Shown: positions 16,901 to 25,168, counted from the first letter of the stretch. The stretch: 64,000 nt of DNA from Chloroflexales bacterium ZM16-3 (GCA_004138175.2 RYFE02000025.1:1-64000), one strand, 5' to 3'. Numbers and translations are program-made. Notes: generated by a model not told the origin, from the sequence alone.

Positions 16901-17953
16901 TCTTGGGATGGCAAGCTCATACTTGACCTTGCAGAAGTCGAGCAAATTTCATCCCGATTGGACAATGAGCCTGAGCAAGAGCCTTTTACTTTACAACAAA
17001 ACGAGAACAAAGCCTTTATTGGGGATTTTGTCCGAGGGATAGGGTTTGTTATCGATAAGGCGGAAGCAGGTGTGCTTTTTGAGGCAGATACCAAAAACAG
17101 TGATTGCATTGCGCCTTATTTAAATGGCCAGGATATCAACAGAGATCCGGATCAGAAACCGAGCAGGTATGTCGTTTGCTTTCGTGATTGGCCTCTTTCC
17201 AAAGCGAAGAAATACCCTGACGCACTGAAAATCGTGATCGAACGAGTAAAGCCAGAGCGAGATAAAGTAAAGGAGAAACATGAGCGCGAGAATTGGTGGT
17301 TATTTGCACGCTATCGAGGTGAAATGCGTACAGCTGTGATTAGTCAGCGCAAAGTTCTGGTTAGGAGCCGTATCTCAGAAACGCATGCTGTTGTCTTTGT
17401 TCCTAATGATTGGGTGTTCAATGAGAAAACAATTGTATTTGCTTTTGACGATGATTATCATTTCGCGCTACTTCAATCTAACCCTCATGAACTTTGGATG
17501 CGTCGTTTCACTTCGACTTTGCGAACAGATATCAACTATGCCCCCTCCGACTGCTTCGAAAACTTCCCCTTCCCGCAGCAGCCCGCCGCCGAGGCGCAGG
17601 AATGGGCGGCGCGGGTCGGCGAGGAGTACCACGAGCAGCGGCGGCAGCTCATGCTGGCCCAGCAGCAGGGGCTAACCAAGACCTACAACCGCTTCCACAA
17701 CCCGGCCGAGACCAGCGAGGAGATCGCGCAGCTGCGGGCGCTGCACGCCGAGCTGGACAAGGCCATCCTGGCCTGCTACGGCTGGGAGGATCTGGAGCCG
17801 GGGCACGGCTTCCACCAGAACGAGCGCGGCCAGACCCGCTACACCGTGAGCGACGCGGCGCGGCGGGAGATCCTGGCCCGGCTGCTCAAGCTTAACCTGG
17901 AGGTGGCGGCACAAGAGGCGAACCACAAAGGCACGAAGGGCACAAAGGGTTGA
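13928..17953 (+). CDS. N6-adenine DNA methyltransferase, DrmMI/Eco57I-like
   Basis: Encodes 1,341 aa. An N-terminal all-alpha/nuclease-like region (to about 300) precedes the methylase core: SAM motif DPACGSGHF (about residue 584) and catalytic NPPF (about 885), the N6-adenine type. A target-recognition region covers about 980-1,205. Class 1 DISARM DrmMI and type IIG Eco57I-like enzymes share this build. Context (giant helicase, DrmD-like) favours a DISARM role, methylating host DNA. Five or more family-A repeats plus one family-B copy are read through in frame, and the last ten residues (NHKGTKGTKG) are repeat-encoded. The recognition region (DNA 16,860-17,545) is visibly more AT-rich than its flanks, which suggests domain exchange. 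Confidence 0.85.
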   Translation: MSALTIEGGLLSPDIVERIVDLEGQRPGDFGLNPNRTMADAIAGDFAALCMDWRNFQSRLEDARPGDSLTTLTRRQWVAPLLNRLGYEIETLRPAPVVDGRAYAISHRADGAEDAPVVHIVAVDQPLGERPAPGRGSIAPHALVQDYLNRTEQLWGIVTNGHTLRLLRDSSYFTRPSYIEFDLRQIFGGEQLDEFILLYRLAHRSRLPADSPQRHKDTEGRETDESLRLRASVVRPEHCLLERYHLQALEQGDRIRDGLRGAVEQAILALGNGLLRHPRNEELRADLRAGSMTTRAFYQQLLYLIYRFLFLLVAEERGLLIHHRGGEAQRPDKTEESLRLRASVVNPLDYYRAYYSLARLRVLADEPLTAPERFDDLWLGLQTLFYALRDEALAGELDLPPLNGPLFAENRLDLTLVSNRDLLLAVRAFSSFTPPGESVRRRVNYSALDVEELGSVYEALLDYQPLIEPDALYGLRFVFAAGTDRRSTGSYYTDRKLVNELVEAALVPAIRERLAEIGLAPQRHRGTEADDAESLRLRASVVQQKKAAPQRHRGTEADDAESLRLRASVVNQQEAALLSIKVLDPACGSGHFLLAAARRIGRELARVRAGGDEPSADAVRAATREAIAHCVYGVDRNELAVDLCKVALWIEGQAEGKPLSFLDHRIRHGDSLVGVLRNQQLRDGIPDAAYDAAPGDDKPTARALKKRNKQEREGQQELPLLRLREEQAQPAEAALLSLPDDTPEIVRRKRAAFAQMRALGTPWWHRQLANHLYTAAFFTPLVPGGPVPTSAMLEDVDTVRGDVTGAAVGMAAERAFFHWEQEFPEVFHHRGTKDTEAGPQPAARSPQHASPQRHKDTESAIEAPPLPPQRERGLGGEGGFDVVLGNPPFVGGLKISTNYSDKYRAYISHAYDPFKGTSDLCAAFFRRVFTLLREGGAAGIVATNTIGQGDTREAGLGQIVQQGGVIHYARRFVKWSGDASVEVNLVGWKKGSWDGKLILDLAEVEQISSRLDNEPEQEPFTLQQNENKAFIGDFVRGIGFVIDKAEAGVLFEADTKNSDCIAPYLNGQDINRDPDQKPSRYVVCFRDWPLSKAKKYPDALKIVIERVKPERDKVKEKHERENWWLFARYRGEMRTAVISQRKVLVRSRISETHAVVFVPNDWVFNEKTIVFAFDDDYHFALLQSNPHELWMRRFTSTLRTDINYAPSDCFENFPFPQQPAAEAQEWAARVGEEYHEQRRQLMLAQQQGLTKTYNRFHNPAETSEEIAQLRALHAELDKAILACYGWEDLEPGHGFHQNERGQTRYTVSDAARREILARLLKLNLEVAAQEANHKGTKGTKG
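14559..14629. repeat. family-A repeat, in frame in methyltransferase gene
   Basis: Arms CACCACAGAGGCACAAAGAC and CCTCTGTGGTG. Encodes PQRHKDTEGRETDESLRLRA and a few more residues inside the N-terminal region, with no frame change. Confidence 0.85.
14891..14961. repeat. family-A repeat, in frame in methyltransferase gene
   Basis: Arms CACCACAGAGGCGGAGAGGC and GCGCCTCTGTGG. Encodes HHRGGEAQRPDKTEESLRLR followed by ASVV. It is read in a different frame phase of the left arm than the 14,559 copy, yet the right arm again gives LRLRASVV. Confidence 0.85.
15486..15637. repeat. two identical tandem family-A repeats, in frame in methyltransferase gene
   Basis: Copies 15486-15553 and 15570-15637 are identical 68-bp hairpins, repeat period 84 bp (28 codons). 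Both encode PQRHRGTEADDAESLRLRAS. They lie just before the SAM-binding motif. Identity implies a recent duplication. Confidence 0.9.
16410..16562. repeat. nested family-A half copies plus a family-B repeat, in frame
   Basis: Two left-arm family-A halves (from 16410 and 16482) flank a short GCAGCCC tandem, followed by a family-B copy (about 16515-16562, CCCTCTCCCGCCGCAGCGGG). All are read through, encoding a Pro/Arg-rich linker immediately before the catalytic NPPF motif region. Confidence 0.8.
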
Positions 17954-17991
17954 GCTGCCCGGCCTTTGTGCCCTTTGTGTCTCTGTGGTGA
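17923..17991. repeat. family-A repeat supplying the methyltransferase stop
   Basis: A hairpin with arms ACCACAAAGGCACGAAGGGC and TCTCTGTGGTG. The methyltransferase reading frame ends inside its left arm, so the last ten residues and the stop come from the repeat. Confidence 0.8.
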
Positions 17992-18043
17992 ATCCAGCTA
18001 TACAATGCAACCCTGGAGATGATATGGTCGGCAGAGGAGATAG

Positions 18044-19531
18044 ATGATGAGTGATGTGCGCGAGATGACAGCTGTGCAGGCGGGCCTGAGCAGCGAGCGA
18101 CAGATCCAGATTGCCCTCCAGGCGATTGATAGCCTGGGCGGACAGGCGACCACTGAGCAGATTTATGCAGCTATCACCCAGGAGCTTCCGCTAGGGATAG
18201 CGCTGTCGCAACAGGGACGCGACACGCTGCGCTCACTAATCAGCCGCGACGCCGTAGAGCGGGGCTATATTGAGCCCTATAACCCGGATCGTCCAGGCTG
18301 GCGGATCGCCCCTGACGGCCATGAATATCTACGTGCGGCACAAGAGTCCCTCGGCGTCGAGGCAGAAAATACGTTTCCGGTTGACATTGAGCCCCCCCAG
18401 CCAACAACGTCTGAGGATCAGACCGTACGTCCATTTGACCCAAAGCTCATCAGAGTTGATCAGCGCATGATGAGCATCTTCCAGGTGATGCTCAAGATAC
18501 AGCGCCATGACATCGACCTTCAGCCAGACTTTCAACGAAACGTGGTCTGGGATCCTACCCGCCAGAGCCGGTTGATCGAGTCGATTCTTCTGCGTATCCC
18601 GCTGCCGGCCTTCTACCTGGATGCAACTGCCGAGGATAAGTGGCTGGTCGTCGATGGGCTCCAGCGCCTTACGACGCTCAAGCGGTTCTACTTTGACAAC
18701 AAAGATCTCCCTGAGGGCGAACTGCCACTGGTGCTCACCAACCTCGAATTCCTGGACGACCTTGAGGGCAAGCAATTTAAACAGTTGCCGCGTAACCTTC
18801 AGCGGCTGATCGAAGACACCGAGCTAAATTTATACGTGATCCGGCCAGAGACGCCGCCAGAGGTTAAGTTCACCATTTTCAGCCGGGTGAATACAGGTGG
18901 CCTGGTGCTGACCCCACAGGAGATCCGCCACGCACTCTTCCAGGGGTGGGCCACCCACTTCCTTGAGGAGCTAACAAGGTTGCCCGAGTTCTTAAGCGCC
19001 ACCACTGGGTCGATAAGCTCGCGGCGTATGGATGATCGCGAGTGTGCCCTGCGCTTTCTCGCCTTCCATATGACAGACTATACGTTGTACGGCCGGCGCG
19101 AGCAGCGCGACAAGAGCGGGCGGATCATCAAACAGAGCCTTGATGGCTTCCTGAGCGAGGCAATGGAGCAGATCAATGCCCTTGGAAAAGCGGGTAATGA
19201 GGATCGCCTCGCCGAGTTACGTGAGGCGTTTCGCCAGGCAATGCTGAATGCGGAGGCTATCTTCGGGCCGTATGCCTTCCGCAAGATGTATAAGCGTGGC
19301 ACCAAACGCACCCAGATCAGTAAGCCGCTTTTCGAGGTATGGTCAGCACTACTTCAACAATACGACCGATCAGCGCTTGAAAGCAAGCGTGAGGCGATCA
19401 TTGATGGCTTCATTGCGCTTATGAATGACTCAGACTTTAACAAGGCGGTCTCACTCGGTACGGGCAGTATATGGAGTGTTCACACTCGTTTCGAGCGGGT
19501 GGCCGTGCTGCTTGAGGAGGTCGTCGGATGA
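18044..19531 (+). CDS. DUF262 protein with N-terminal Mrr-like winged helix
   Basis: Encodes 495 aa; start ATG-ATG after AGGAGAT. Residues about 18-95 resemble the Mrr N-terminal winged helix (IQIALQAIDSLGGQATTEQI to GWRIAPDGHEYL). The rest is a DUF262 (ParB/Srx-like, GmrSD N-terminal) domain with PDFQRNVVWD (about 165) and the diagnostic VDGLQRLTTL (about 203), plus FSRVNTGG. DUF262 domains in GmrS and BrxU use this motif for nucleotide hydrolysis or DNA nicking. The HNH DUF1524 partner of GmrSD is absent; instead the next two genes overlap by 4 and 1 bases, making a tight trio. I infer a separate defence module. Confidence 0.85.
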   Translation: MMSDVREMTAVQAGLSSERQIQIALQAIDSLGGQATTEQIYAAITQELPLGIALSQQGRDTLRSLISRDAVERGYIEPYNPDRPGWRIAPDGHEYLRAAQESLGVEAENTFPVDIEPPQPTTSEDQTVRPFDPKLIRVDQRMMSIFQVMLKIQRHDIDLQPDFQRNVVWDPTRQSRLIESILLRIPLPAFYLDATAEDKWLVVDGLQRLTTLKRFYFDNKDLPEGELPLVLTNLEFLDDLEGKQFKQLPRNLQRLIEDTELNLYVIRPETPPEVKFTIFSRVNTGGLVLTPQEIRHALFQGWATHFLEELTRLPEFLSATTGSISSRRMDDRECALRFLAFHMTDYTLYGRREQRDKSGRIIKQSLDGFLSEAMEQINALGKAGNEDRLAELREAFRQAMLNAEAIFGPYAFRKMYKRGTKRTQISKPLFEVWSALLQQYDRSALESKREAIIDGFIALMNDSDFNKAVSLGTGSIWSVHTRFERVAVLLEEVVG

Positions 19532-20625
19532 TTACCGATCTGCGCGTCCAAAATTTTAAGTGCTTCGAGGATATGACACTACACCTCGGGCCGCTAACCT
19601 TGATGGCGGGAACAAATGCCTCGGGTAAATCATCCACCATTCAATCGCTGCTCCTTCTGCGCCAGTCTTACCTCCGCGGCCTGCTCCAGCGTGGCGAGCT
19701 GCTGCTCAACGGATCGCTCGCAAGCCTTGGCGCAGCTCGTGATGTGCTCTACGAAGATGCCGCAACAAATGAGATCGCATTTGCCATACGGGCAAATAGC
19801 CAGGCGGATCTGAGCTTCACCTTCTCGGTCCAGCCTGGCAAGAGCGACATCTACCGCCTGCGGGCAAGTGAGGCTCCTGTCTTATCACCAGGGGGGCCGC
19901 TCTTTGCGACCGCCTTCAACTATCTGAATGCAGAGCGTATCGGGCCACGCCTCACCTACCCAATGGCTGAACTACGCGACGAGAACATCGACATTGGCCC
20001 CCAGGGAGAGTACACCCTTGACGTTCTATCACGTCACCGCGATCAGCCGGTAGCCACTGCGGGAATGACCTATCGCGACCCGGAGTCCGGCTCGACACCG
20101 AGCAGCATCGAGTACCAAGTTCGCTATTGGATGCAGACGATCATCCCAAACTTTGACTTTGAGCTTGACTCGATCAACGCAGCGGATCAGGTGCGGGTTG
20201 GCTTTCGCATCGGCACGCGAGAATACCTGCGCCCGACCAACATCGGCTTTGGCCTCATCTACACCTTGCCAATTGTCGTCGGCGCGCTTGTGGCACCTGC
20301 GGGATCGCTGTTCATTGTCGAGAACCCTGAGGCACACCTACACCCAGCCGGACAGTCACGTATCGGACACTTTCTGGCCCGCGCAGCGGCGGCTGGCGTT
20401 CAGGTACTGATCGAAACGCACAGTGATCATGTGCTTAATGGTATACGTCGGGCGGTTCGCGACAAAGCTCTCCTCCCCGGGCAGGTATCGCTCGCATTCT
20501 TCAGCACGAGCGAAGACAGTGCAACAAAAGTTATCCAGCCGAAAATATACGCGAGCGGCGGCATTCGGCCCTGGCCCAAAGGCTTCTTCGATCAATTTGA
20601 GCGCGATCTGCGGGAGTTGCTCTGA
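19528..20625 (+). CDS. AAA ATPase of OLD/SMC-like (DUF3696/AAA_15) type
   Basis: Encodes 365 aa. The ATG overlaps the DUF262 stop (ATGA). Opening LRVQNFKCFEDMTLHLGPLT, Walker A AGTNASGKSS (about residue 27), and Walker B plus H-loop FIVENPEAHLHPAGQ (about 266) are typical ABC-type ATPases of the OLD/PtuA/DUF3696 group. A final ETHSDHVLNGIRRAV is the D-loop/H-loop segment. No Toprim nuclease follows, so it probably powers or senses while another gene of the trio acts. Such ATPases pair with nucleases in Septu, Gabija and retron Ec78; the partner here would be DUF262. Confidence 0.88.
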   Translation: MITDLRVQNFKCFEDMTLHLGPLTLMAGTNASGKSSTIQSLLLLRQSYLRGLLQRGELLLNGSLASLGAARDVLYEDAATNEIAFAIRANSQADLSFTFSVQPGKSDIYRLRASEAPVLSPGGPLFATAFNYLNAERIGPRLTYPMAELRDENIDIGPQGEYTLDVLSRHRDQPVATAGMTYRDPESGSTPSSIEYQVRYWMQTIIPNFDFELDSINAADQVRVGFRIGTREYLRPTNIGFGLIYTLPIVVGALVAPAGSLFIVENPEAHLHPAGQSRIGHFLARAAAAGVQVLIETHSDHVLNGIRRAVRDKALLPGQVSLAFFSTSEDSATKVIQPKIYASGGIRPWPKGFFDQFERDLRELL

Positions 20626-21485
20626 TGGACATCTTGATCAACGAGCGCTCCTTTGTTGGCCAGGCGCGCTACTACAACGCCCGCAATGCGATGAGGGCCA
20701 TGGCCGACACCATTGAGGCATTGAAGCCAACCTGTTGCGGCGGCCAGGTGCTTATTCACAGCAGCCTTGTCCACCGGCCCTTTATAGAGGCGCAAGCCCT
20801 CAGCCTGTGGCTCCGCTCAGAGGATCACACCCGCGAGGATGCGCCAATCGAAGACTTGCCGACTCAGGCGCTGATAGGCATTATCCTCGACGCTTTCTCG
20901 CGCGGGCCGTACATCGATGAACTGCTCGCCGACATTGCCCACCTTTGTGCGTATGCTGAAGAGCAAGACCTTGAGGGCAGCGCGCTTGCCGGGGCGATCT
21001 GCTTACAGGGCCTGCTGGTGAGCCTTGATGGCTGTGCTGCCTTCCCGGATGGTGAGCTCAAGGTGCATTTCTGCCAGGGTGACGACCCCATTAAACCGCA
21101 TGAGGTAAAACACTTTACGAGCCCCCGCTCGGCCCGTCGTACTCGTCGGCGCTACGTGCCACACAAGAAACACCACCCGGCAAGGGCTAAGCCGCCTGCA
21201 TCACCAATGCCCCTCGATCTGGCCTACGACCCCATTGACGACACAAAACGGGCATGGCTTCGCAACCCCGAAAACCCGGCACCTGACACAGAGGCTCAAC
21301 GCTTGCTCGACTGTGCTGAGCCTGGCGAGAAACAATTCTATGCGCGCACCTATGACCGCCGACGGCGTATCGAGACGTTCTATGAATTCCAGCCCGATGC
21401 TGCCGGAGGCTACCACGGCTATCCTGTGCCCATGTCTGAAGTGTTGACGGCCGAAGTGGTGCGGCGACTGCGTGAGCGTGAGTAG
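20625..21485 (+). CDS. unknown third member of the DUF262-ATPase trio
   Basis: Encodes 286 aa; its ATG shares a base with the ATPase stop. Residues 1-130 are helical with no motif I know (RSFVGQARYYNARNAMRAMA, HLCAYAEEQDLEG). A basic linker (ARRTRRRYVPHKKHHPARAK, about 166) leads to an about 85-residue C-terminal domain with conserved-looking AYDPIDDTKRAWL, GEKQFYARTYDRRRRIETFY and YHGYPVP. The C-terminal part has the feel of a small nuclease or toxin domain, but I see no catalytic motif and do not assign one. Strict overlap with the ATPase argues for a shared complex. Confidence 0.7.
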   Translation: MDILINERSFVGQARYYNARNAMRAMADTIEALKPTCCGGQVLIHSSLVHRPFIEAQALSLWLRSEDHTREDAPIEDLPTQALIGIILDAFSRGPYIDELLADIAHLCAYAEEQDLEGSALAGAICLQGLLVSLDGCAAFPDGELKVHFCQGDDPIKPHEVKHFTSPRSARRTRRRYVPHKKHHPARAKPPASPMPLDLAYDPIDDTKRAWLRNPENPAPDTEAQRLLDCAEPGEKQFYARTYDRRRRIETFYEFQPDAAGGYHGYPVPMSEVLTAEVVRRLRERE

Positions 21486-21554
21486 TGTGTTGGCACCTCA
21501 TCTCTGTGCTTCAGGTGTATAGCAATATGTTCGTTAGGAACTAAAGGGGGGGCC

Positions 21555-22330
21555 ATGTCAGAGCCAGTACAGATCGCACTCATCGGCCTGGCGAGCGCTG
21601 TCATCGTCGCGCTGATCACCGCAGTGATCGGGCCAGTTGTCACCAATCGCATCACGAAATCATCTGGGTCAGGCTCGGTAACGGCACCAGGCGGCCTCAA
21701 CTGGCGATTCGGCATCCTTGGCGCGGTCATCGGCGCGTTGATCGCGGTTGTGCCGCTTGTCACCTACGCCTAGCCTACCTCAACCGCGATGCCGCGACAC
21801 GGCCGATCTATGCAAACGCGGTCGCATACTACGACTTCGAGCAGCCAGGCGACCTCGTGCTCTGGTCGCAGGGGGAGGGCGCGTCGCCAAACCAGGAGAT
21901 CAAGATCAGCGGGCCGGGCTTTACCGGGAACGGCGCGCTCACCCTTTCAGCACCGATCTCATCAACCGAGCAGTTCGACCTGCACGCAGTTCATGTCTTA
22001 AAAAACCTGCCCCAGCCACCGCTCTTTCAAGCCAACGCCATCATTGCGCGGGTACGCTGGCCTGAGCTCAAAGGGGTGAAAGTTCAATACGCCGTGCTCT
22101 GCGTGCGCCCCAACGAACGCGAGTACATCTGCGAAGGCATCCCACAGACACCAGGGCACTGGCAGACGATGGCTTTCAGCCTACGGAAACCAGGCGAGTC
22201 ATCGGCTGATGAGACCAAGACCGATTTGCTGGGTCTGGCGATCCTGGCGAAGTTCGAGAAGACGAGCAGCGAGGCCCCACTGACTGCCAGCTTCCAGATC
22301 GACGACATCGAGATCTGGTCGGAACGTTGA
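21555..22330 (+). pseudogene. membrane-anchored protein broken by a 5-bp tandem duplication
   Basis: ATG 21555 (AAGGGGGGG before it) opens 72 codons with two hydrophobic segments (IALIGLASAVIVALITAVIG and GILGAVIGALIAVVPLV) and stops at 21771. A second frame then continues without break to 22330, encoding a beta-rich domain (YYDFEQPGDLVLWSQGEG to FQIDDIEIW). The junction holds GCCTAGCCTA, a tandem duplication of GCCTA (21768-21777). Removing one copy restores one 258-residue frame reading VTYAYLNRDA. It therefore looks like a recent frameshift, or a contingency switch. Anchor plus jelly-roll-like domain; function unknown. It sits between the trio and the McrB-like gene. Confidence 0.75.
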
Positions 22331-22396
22331 TATACAGCTGTCGTACCTCAATAAACCTTTGGGCCTCTGTGCCTCTATGGCAAAGAAAGAGGATCT

Positions 22397-25165
22397 ATGG
22401 CCCGCGTCAATCTCCCCACGTCCGAGCCGATCTACCACGCCGCCGGGCGCTTTGTCGATGCGGCGCTGCGCGGCGACGACTCGCTGTTCACACCTGGTCA
22501 TCCAATCTGGACAGTAGCGCATATTGAAGAACTGCATCGCCGCTTCGTCGAGACTCCAGATACATCGAGCCGCAGCTTCCTGGAGAAATTCCAGGATCAA
22601 CTTGATGGCACCGCATCAGCAGTGTACCAACTTGCCGGCGAGCTGATCTATGTCCACCTGCTCGTGGCCGTGGGCAATATCGGTGGCCACGCCAAACGCG
22701 AGCTTATCCGTACCGTGCTCAGCTGGTCGTCTGCGCCCGTCGTGATACCGCCTGATCTCGACCGAGCCCTCGACACGGGCCTGGCCCGCGTTGGCACCGC
22801 CTACCTCACCTACCGCCCCTTTCAACTTACCTTCCTGCTGCGCTTTGTGCGCGCGTGGAAACGACGGCTGGAGCCGGATGATCGTGCCAAACTCCTGCGT
22901 GACCCCTGGCGCTTTAAGGAGATGCTCTTTGATCTGAAGATCAGCCACGCCTACGCCCAGCGCGAGGCGATCCTGCACATCGTCCACCCCGATACCTTTG
23001 AGGCGATCGTCTCGCGTGAACACAAACGGCGATTCGCCCGCGAGTGGGCGATCTACCTCGCCACCCCTGAGCCCGATGTCGACCGTGCGCTTCTGGCGAT
23101 CCGCCGAGGCTACGAGCTCCAGCATGGCGTCCCGATCAACTTCTACGGGCTTGGCCGCACCAGCGTGGAGCGAAGCACAACCAGCCCCCTGCCCCGATCA
23201 CTTGGCCACCGCCTGAGCGCCTATACCGAACTGGTTGAGCGCCTGAGCGGAGACAGCTACACACCAGTGGGCATCCTCGACCAGTTCGAGACCTCGTCGC
23301 AAGCGGATCATCTGGCCAGCCCGCCCTCCCCCGAGGCGCTCGTCGCCGATCTCCGGGTACTCCGCCTGCTGCGCGCCAACCCTGCGGATGGCACCTTCCG
23401 GCGCTGGCCGCACCTCGACGGCGCTGGCGGGCCGCTCCTGCTGCGCTACACCGCGTTGACCCTCGTGATCGCGGATGACGCTGGCGGCTATAGCTTGCCG
23501 ATCCTGCGCGCACTCGCGCTCCTTGATGGCGGTAGCTATCCCGAGAGCGTCTGGCCGATCGGGCGGGAGTTGATCGACTGGTATGTCGCGGCTGGCCTGA
23601 TCGAGGAGGCCGGTACCGGACACTGGCGCGCGAAGCCCGATGCGCTCGCGCCCACGACGGCCTCGGGGCACACCGCCGAGGCGATAAACACCTTCCTCGC
23701 GCACCTCCAGCGCGTTCGCGCCAGCAGTGGCGAGCTGCCGCCACTCAAGACCGACAGCCTGAGGGTGCTCGACCCAGCCGTGCTCGACGCCAGGATCGCC
23801 GAGATCCAGCGCGAGCTGCTGATTGATCGTGCGATCATCCTGCGGATCTACCGCGCACTGATCGCTGGGCACCACGTCATCCTCAGCGGGCCGCCTGGCA
23901 CAGGAAAGACCCACCTCGCCCGCATCCTGCCGCGCATCCTCTGGCGCGACGACGACCCTACCATACTCCTGATCATGCCGACCGACCCTACCCTCCCGCC
24001 GATGGAACCGCCCATCGCGCAGCACCTCTTCCGGGAAGGCTATGTGGTCGATGTCGTTACCGCGACCGAGGATTGGGGCGTGCGCAATGTGATCGGCGGG
24101 ATCACACCGCAACTCATGCGCGAGGGTGAGAAGCGTACGCTCGTCTATCGCGTCCGGCGCGGTCACCTCACCCGCGCCGTCCTGAGCAACTACGGCATCA
24201 ATGACGAGGATGCCATCCCCGATCCGGACGACCTACGTCGCCAGGAGGTCACGCAGGGACGGGCACGCCACCACGGGCGATGGCTTGTGATTGACGAGTT
24301 CACCCGCGCACCAATCGACGCGGCCTTCGGCAGCCTGCTGACAACCCTGGGCGGGCAGCGCAGCCCGCTCAGCGTCCCGACGGACGATGGCGATGTGGAG
24401 GTGCCACTGCCGCGCGACTTCCGCATGATCGGCACCCTCAATAGCTTCGACCGGCACTTCTTAAACCAGATCAGCGAGGCAATGAAGCGGCGCTTTACCT
24501 TTATCGATGTTCTGCCGCCTGGGCCGGAGCTGGCGACGCACGAGCTTGCGATGGCGGTTTACCGGGCGCTGCTGCGGCTCGACGAACAGGGGCTGTTCGA
24601 TATCAGCGCCGAGGCGGGGAGCGCCGAGGCAGTGTGGGAAGGTATGCTTCGCGTAGCACCCGCGGAAGATGGCAGGCTCACGCTCACCTTCGAGGAGGGC
24701 GAGGACGGCGCCGCAGCCCAGACGCTCGCCAGCTTCTGGCGCATCTTTCAGGCGGTGCGGGTCTACCGCCAGCTCGGCACAGCCCAAGCTGAGACCGTCT
24801 GTAGCGCCCTATTCAGCGGACAGATGATCGGCATGAGCTGGGAAGACGCCCTCGACAGCGCCCTGGCCGACACCCTCGCCGACCAGCTCCAGGTGCTGAG
24901 CCGCGATGAGCAGCGAGCGCTCTGGGTCTATCTCCGCTACGCCGGCGATGGTGAGGCATTCACGAATCGCATCACGTCTGTGCTTGCAGAAATGCCCGTT
25001 GCCCGCCAGCGTCATCACCTTGACCGGTTGGGATTAGAGGCACCAGCGCAGCTTAGCCCCGATGCCCTGGGTGCGCGCTTTGCGCTTGGGCAGCCACTCA
25101 GCATCTCAGCCGATGGGGTATTTGGACGCCGGATCGAGGCTTTCATTCACGAACGGGGGCTGTGA
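22397..25165 (+). CDS. McrB-like AAA+ GTPase/ATPase
   Basis: Encodes 922 aa, ribosome-binding site AGAGGA before ATG 22397. The N-terminal 470 residues are a helical recognition region without a clear known DNA-binding fold. The AAA+ module follows: Walker A SGPPGTGKTHLA (about 497), Walker B WLVIDEFTRAPID (about 629), and sensor TLNSFDRHFLNQ with the MKRRFTFIDV arginine segment (about 680-700). The MoxR/McrB clade shows this ID(E)(F/L)xR arrangement. It is followed at 80 bp by a McrC-like nuclease gene, with a family-A repeat between. McrBC cuts modified DNA; here the long N-terminus would define the target. Classical McrB NxxD was not identified. Confidence 0.8.
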   Translation: MARVNLPTSEPIYHAAGRFVDAALRGDDSLFTPGHPIWTVAHIEELHRRFVETPDTSSRSFLEKFQDQLDGTASAVYQLAGELIYVHLLVAVGNIGGHAKRELIRTVLSWSSAPVVIPPDLDRALDTGLARVGTAYLTYRPFQLTFLLRFVRAWKRRLEPDDRAKLLRDPWRFKEMLFDLKISHAYAQREAILHIVHPDTFEAIVSREHKRRFAREWAIYLATPEPDVDRALLAIRRGYELQHGVPINFYGLGRTSVERSTTSPLPRSLGHRLSAYTELVERLSGDSYTPVGILDQFETSSQADHLASPPSPEALVADLRVLRLLRANPADGTFRRWPHLDGAGGPLLLRYTALTLVIADDAGGYSLPILRALALLDGGSYPESVWPIGRELIDWYVAAGLIEEAGTGHWRAKPDALAPTTASGHTAEAINTFLAHLQRVRASSGELPPLKTDSLRVLDPAVLDARIAEIQRELLIDRAIILRIYRALIAGHHVILSGPPGTGKTHLARILPRILWRDDDPTILLIMPTDPTLPPMEPPIAQHLFREGYVVDVVTATEDWGVRNVIGGITPQLMREGEKRTLVYRVRRGHLTRAVLSNYGINDEDAIPDPDDLRRQEVTQGRARHHGRWLVIDEFTRAPIDAAFGSLLTTLGGQRSPLSVPTDDGDVEVPLPRDFRMIGTLNSFDRHFLNQISEAMKRRFTFIDVLPPGPELATHELAMAVYRALLRLDEQGLFDISAEAGSAEAVWEGMLRVAPAEDGRLTLTFEEGEDGAAAQTLASFWRIFQAVRVYRQLGTAQAETVCSALFSGQMIGMSWEDALDSALADTLADQLQVLSRDEQRALWVYLRYAGDGEAFTNRITSVLAEMPVARQRHHLDRLGLEAPAQLSPDALGARFALGQPLSISADGVFGRRIEAFIHERGL

Positions 25166-25168
25166 TGA

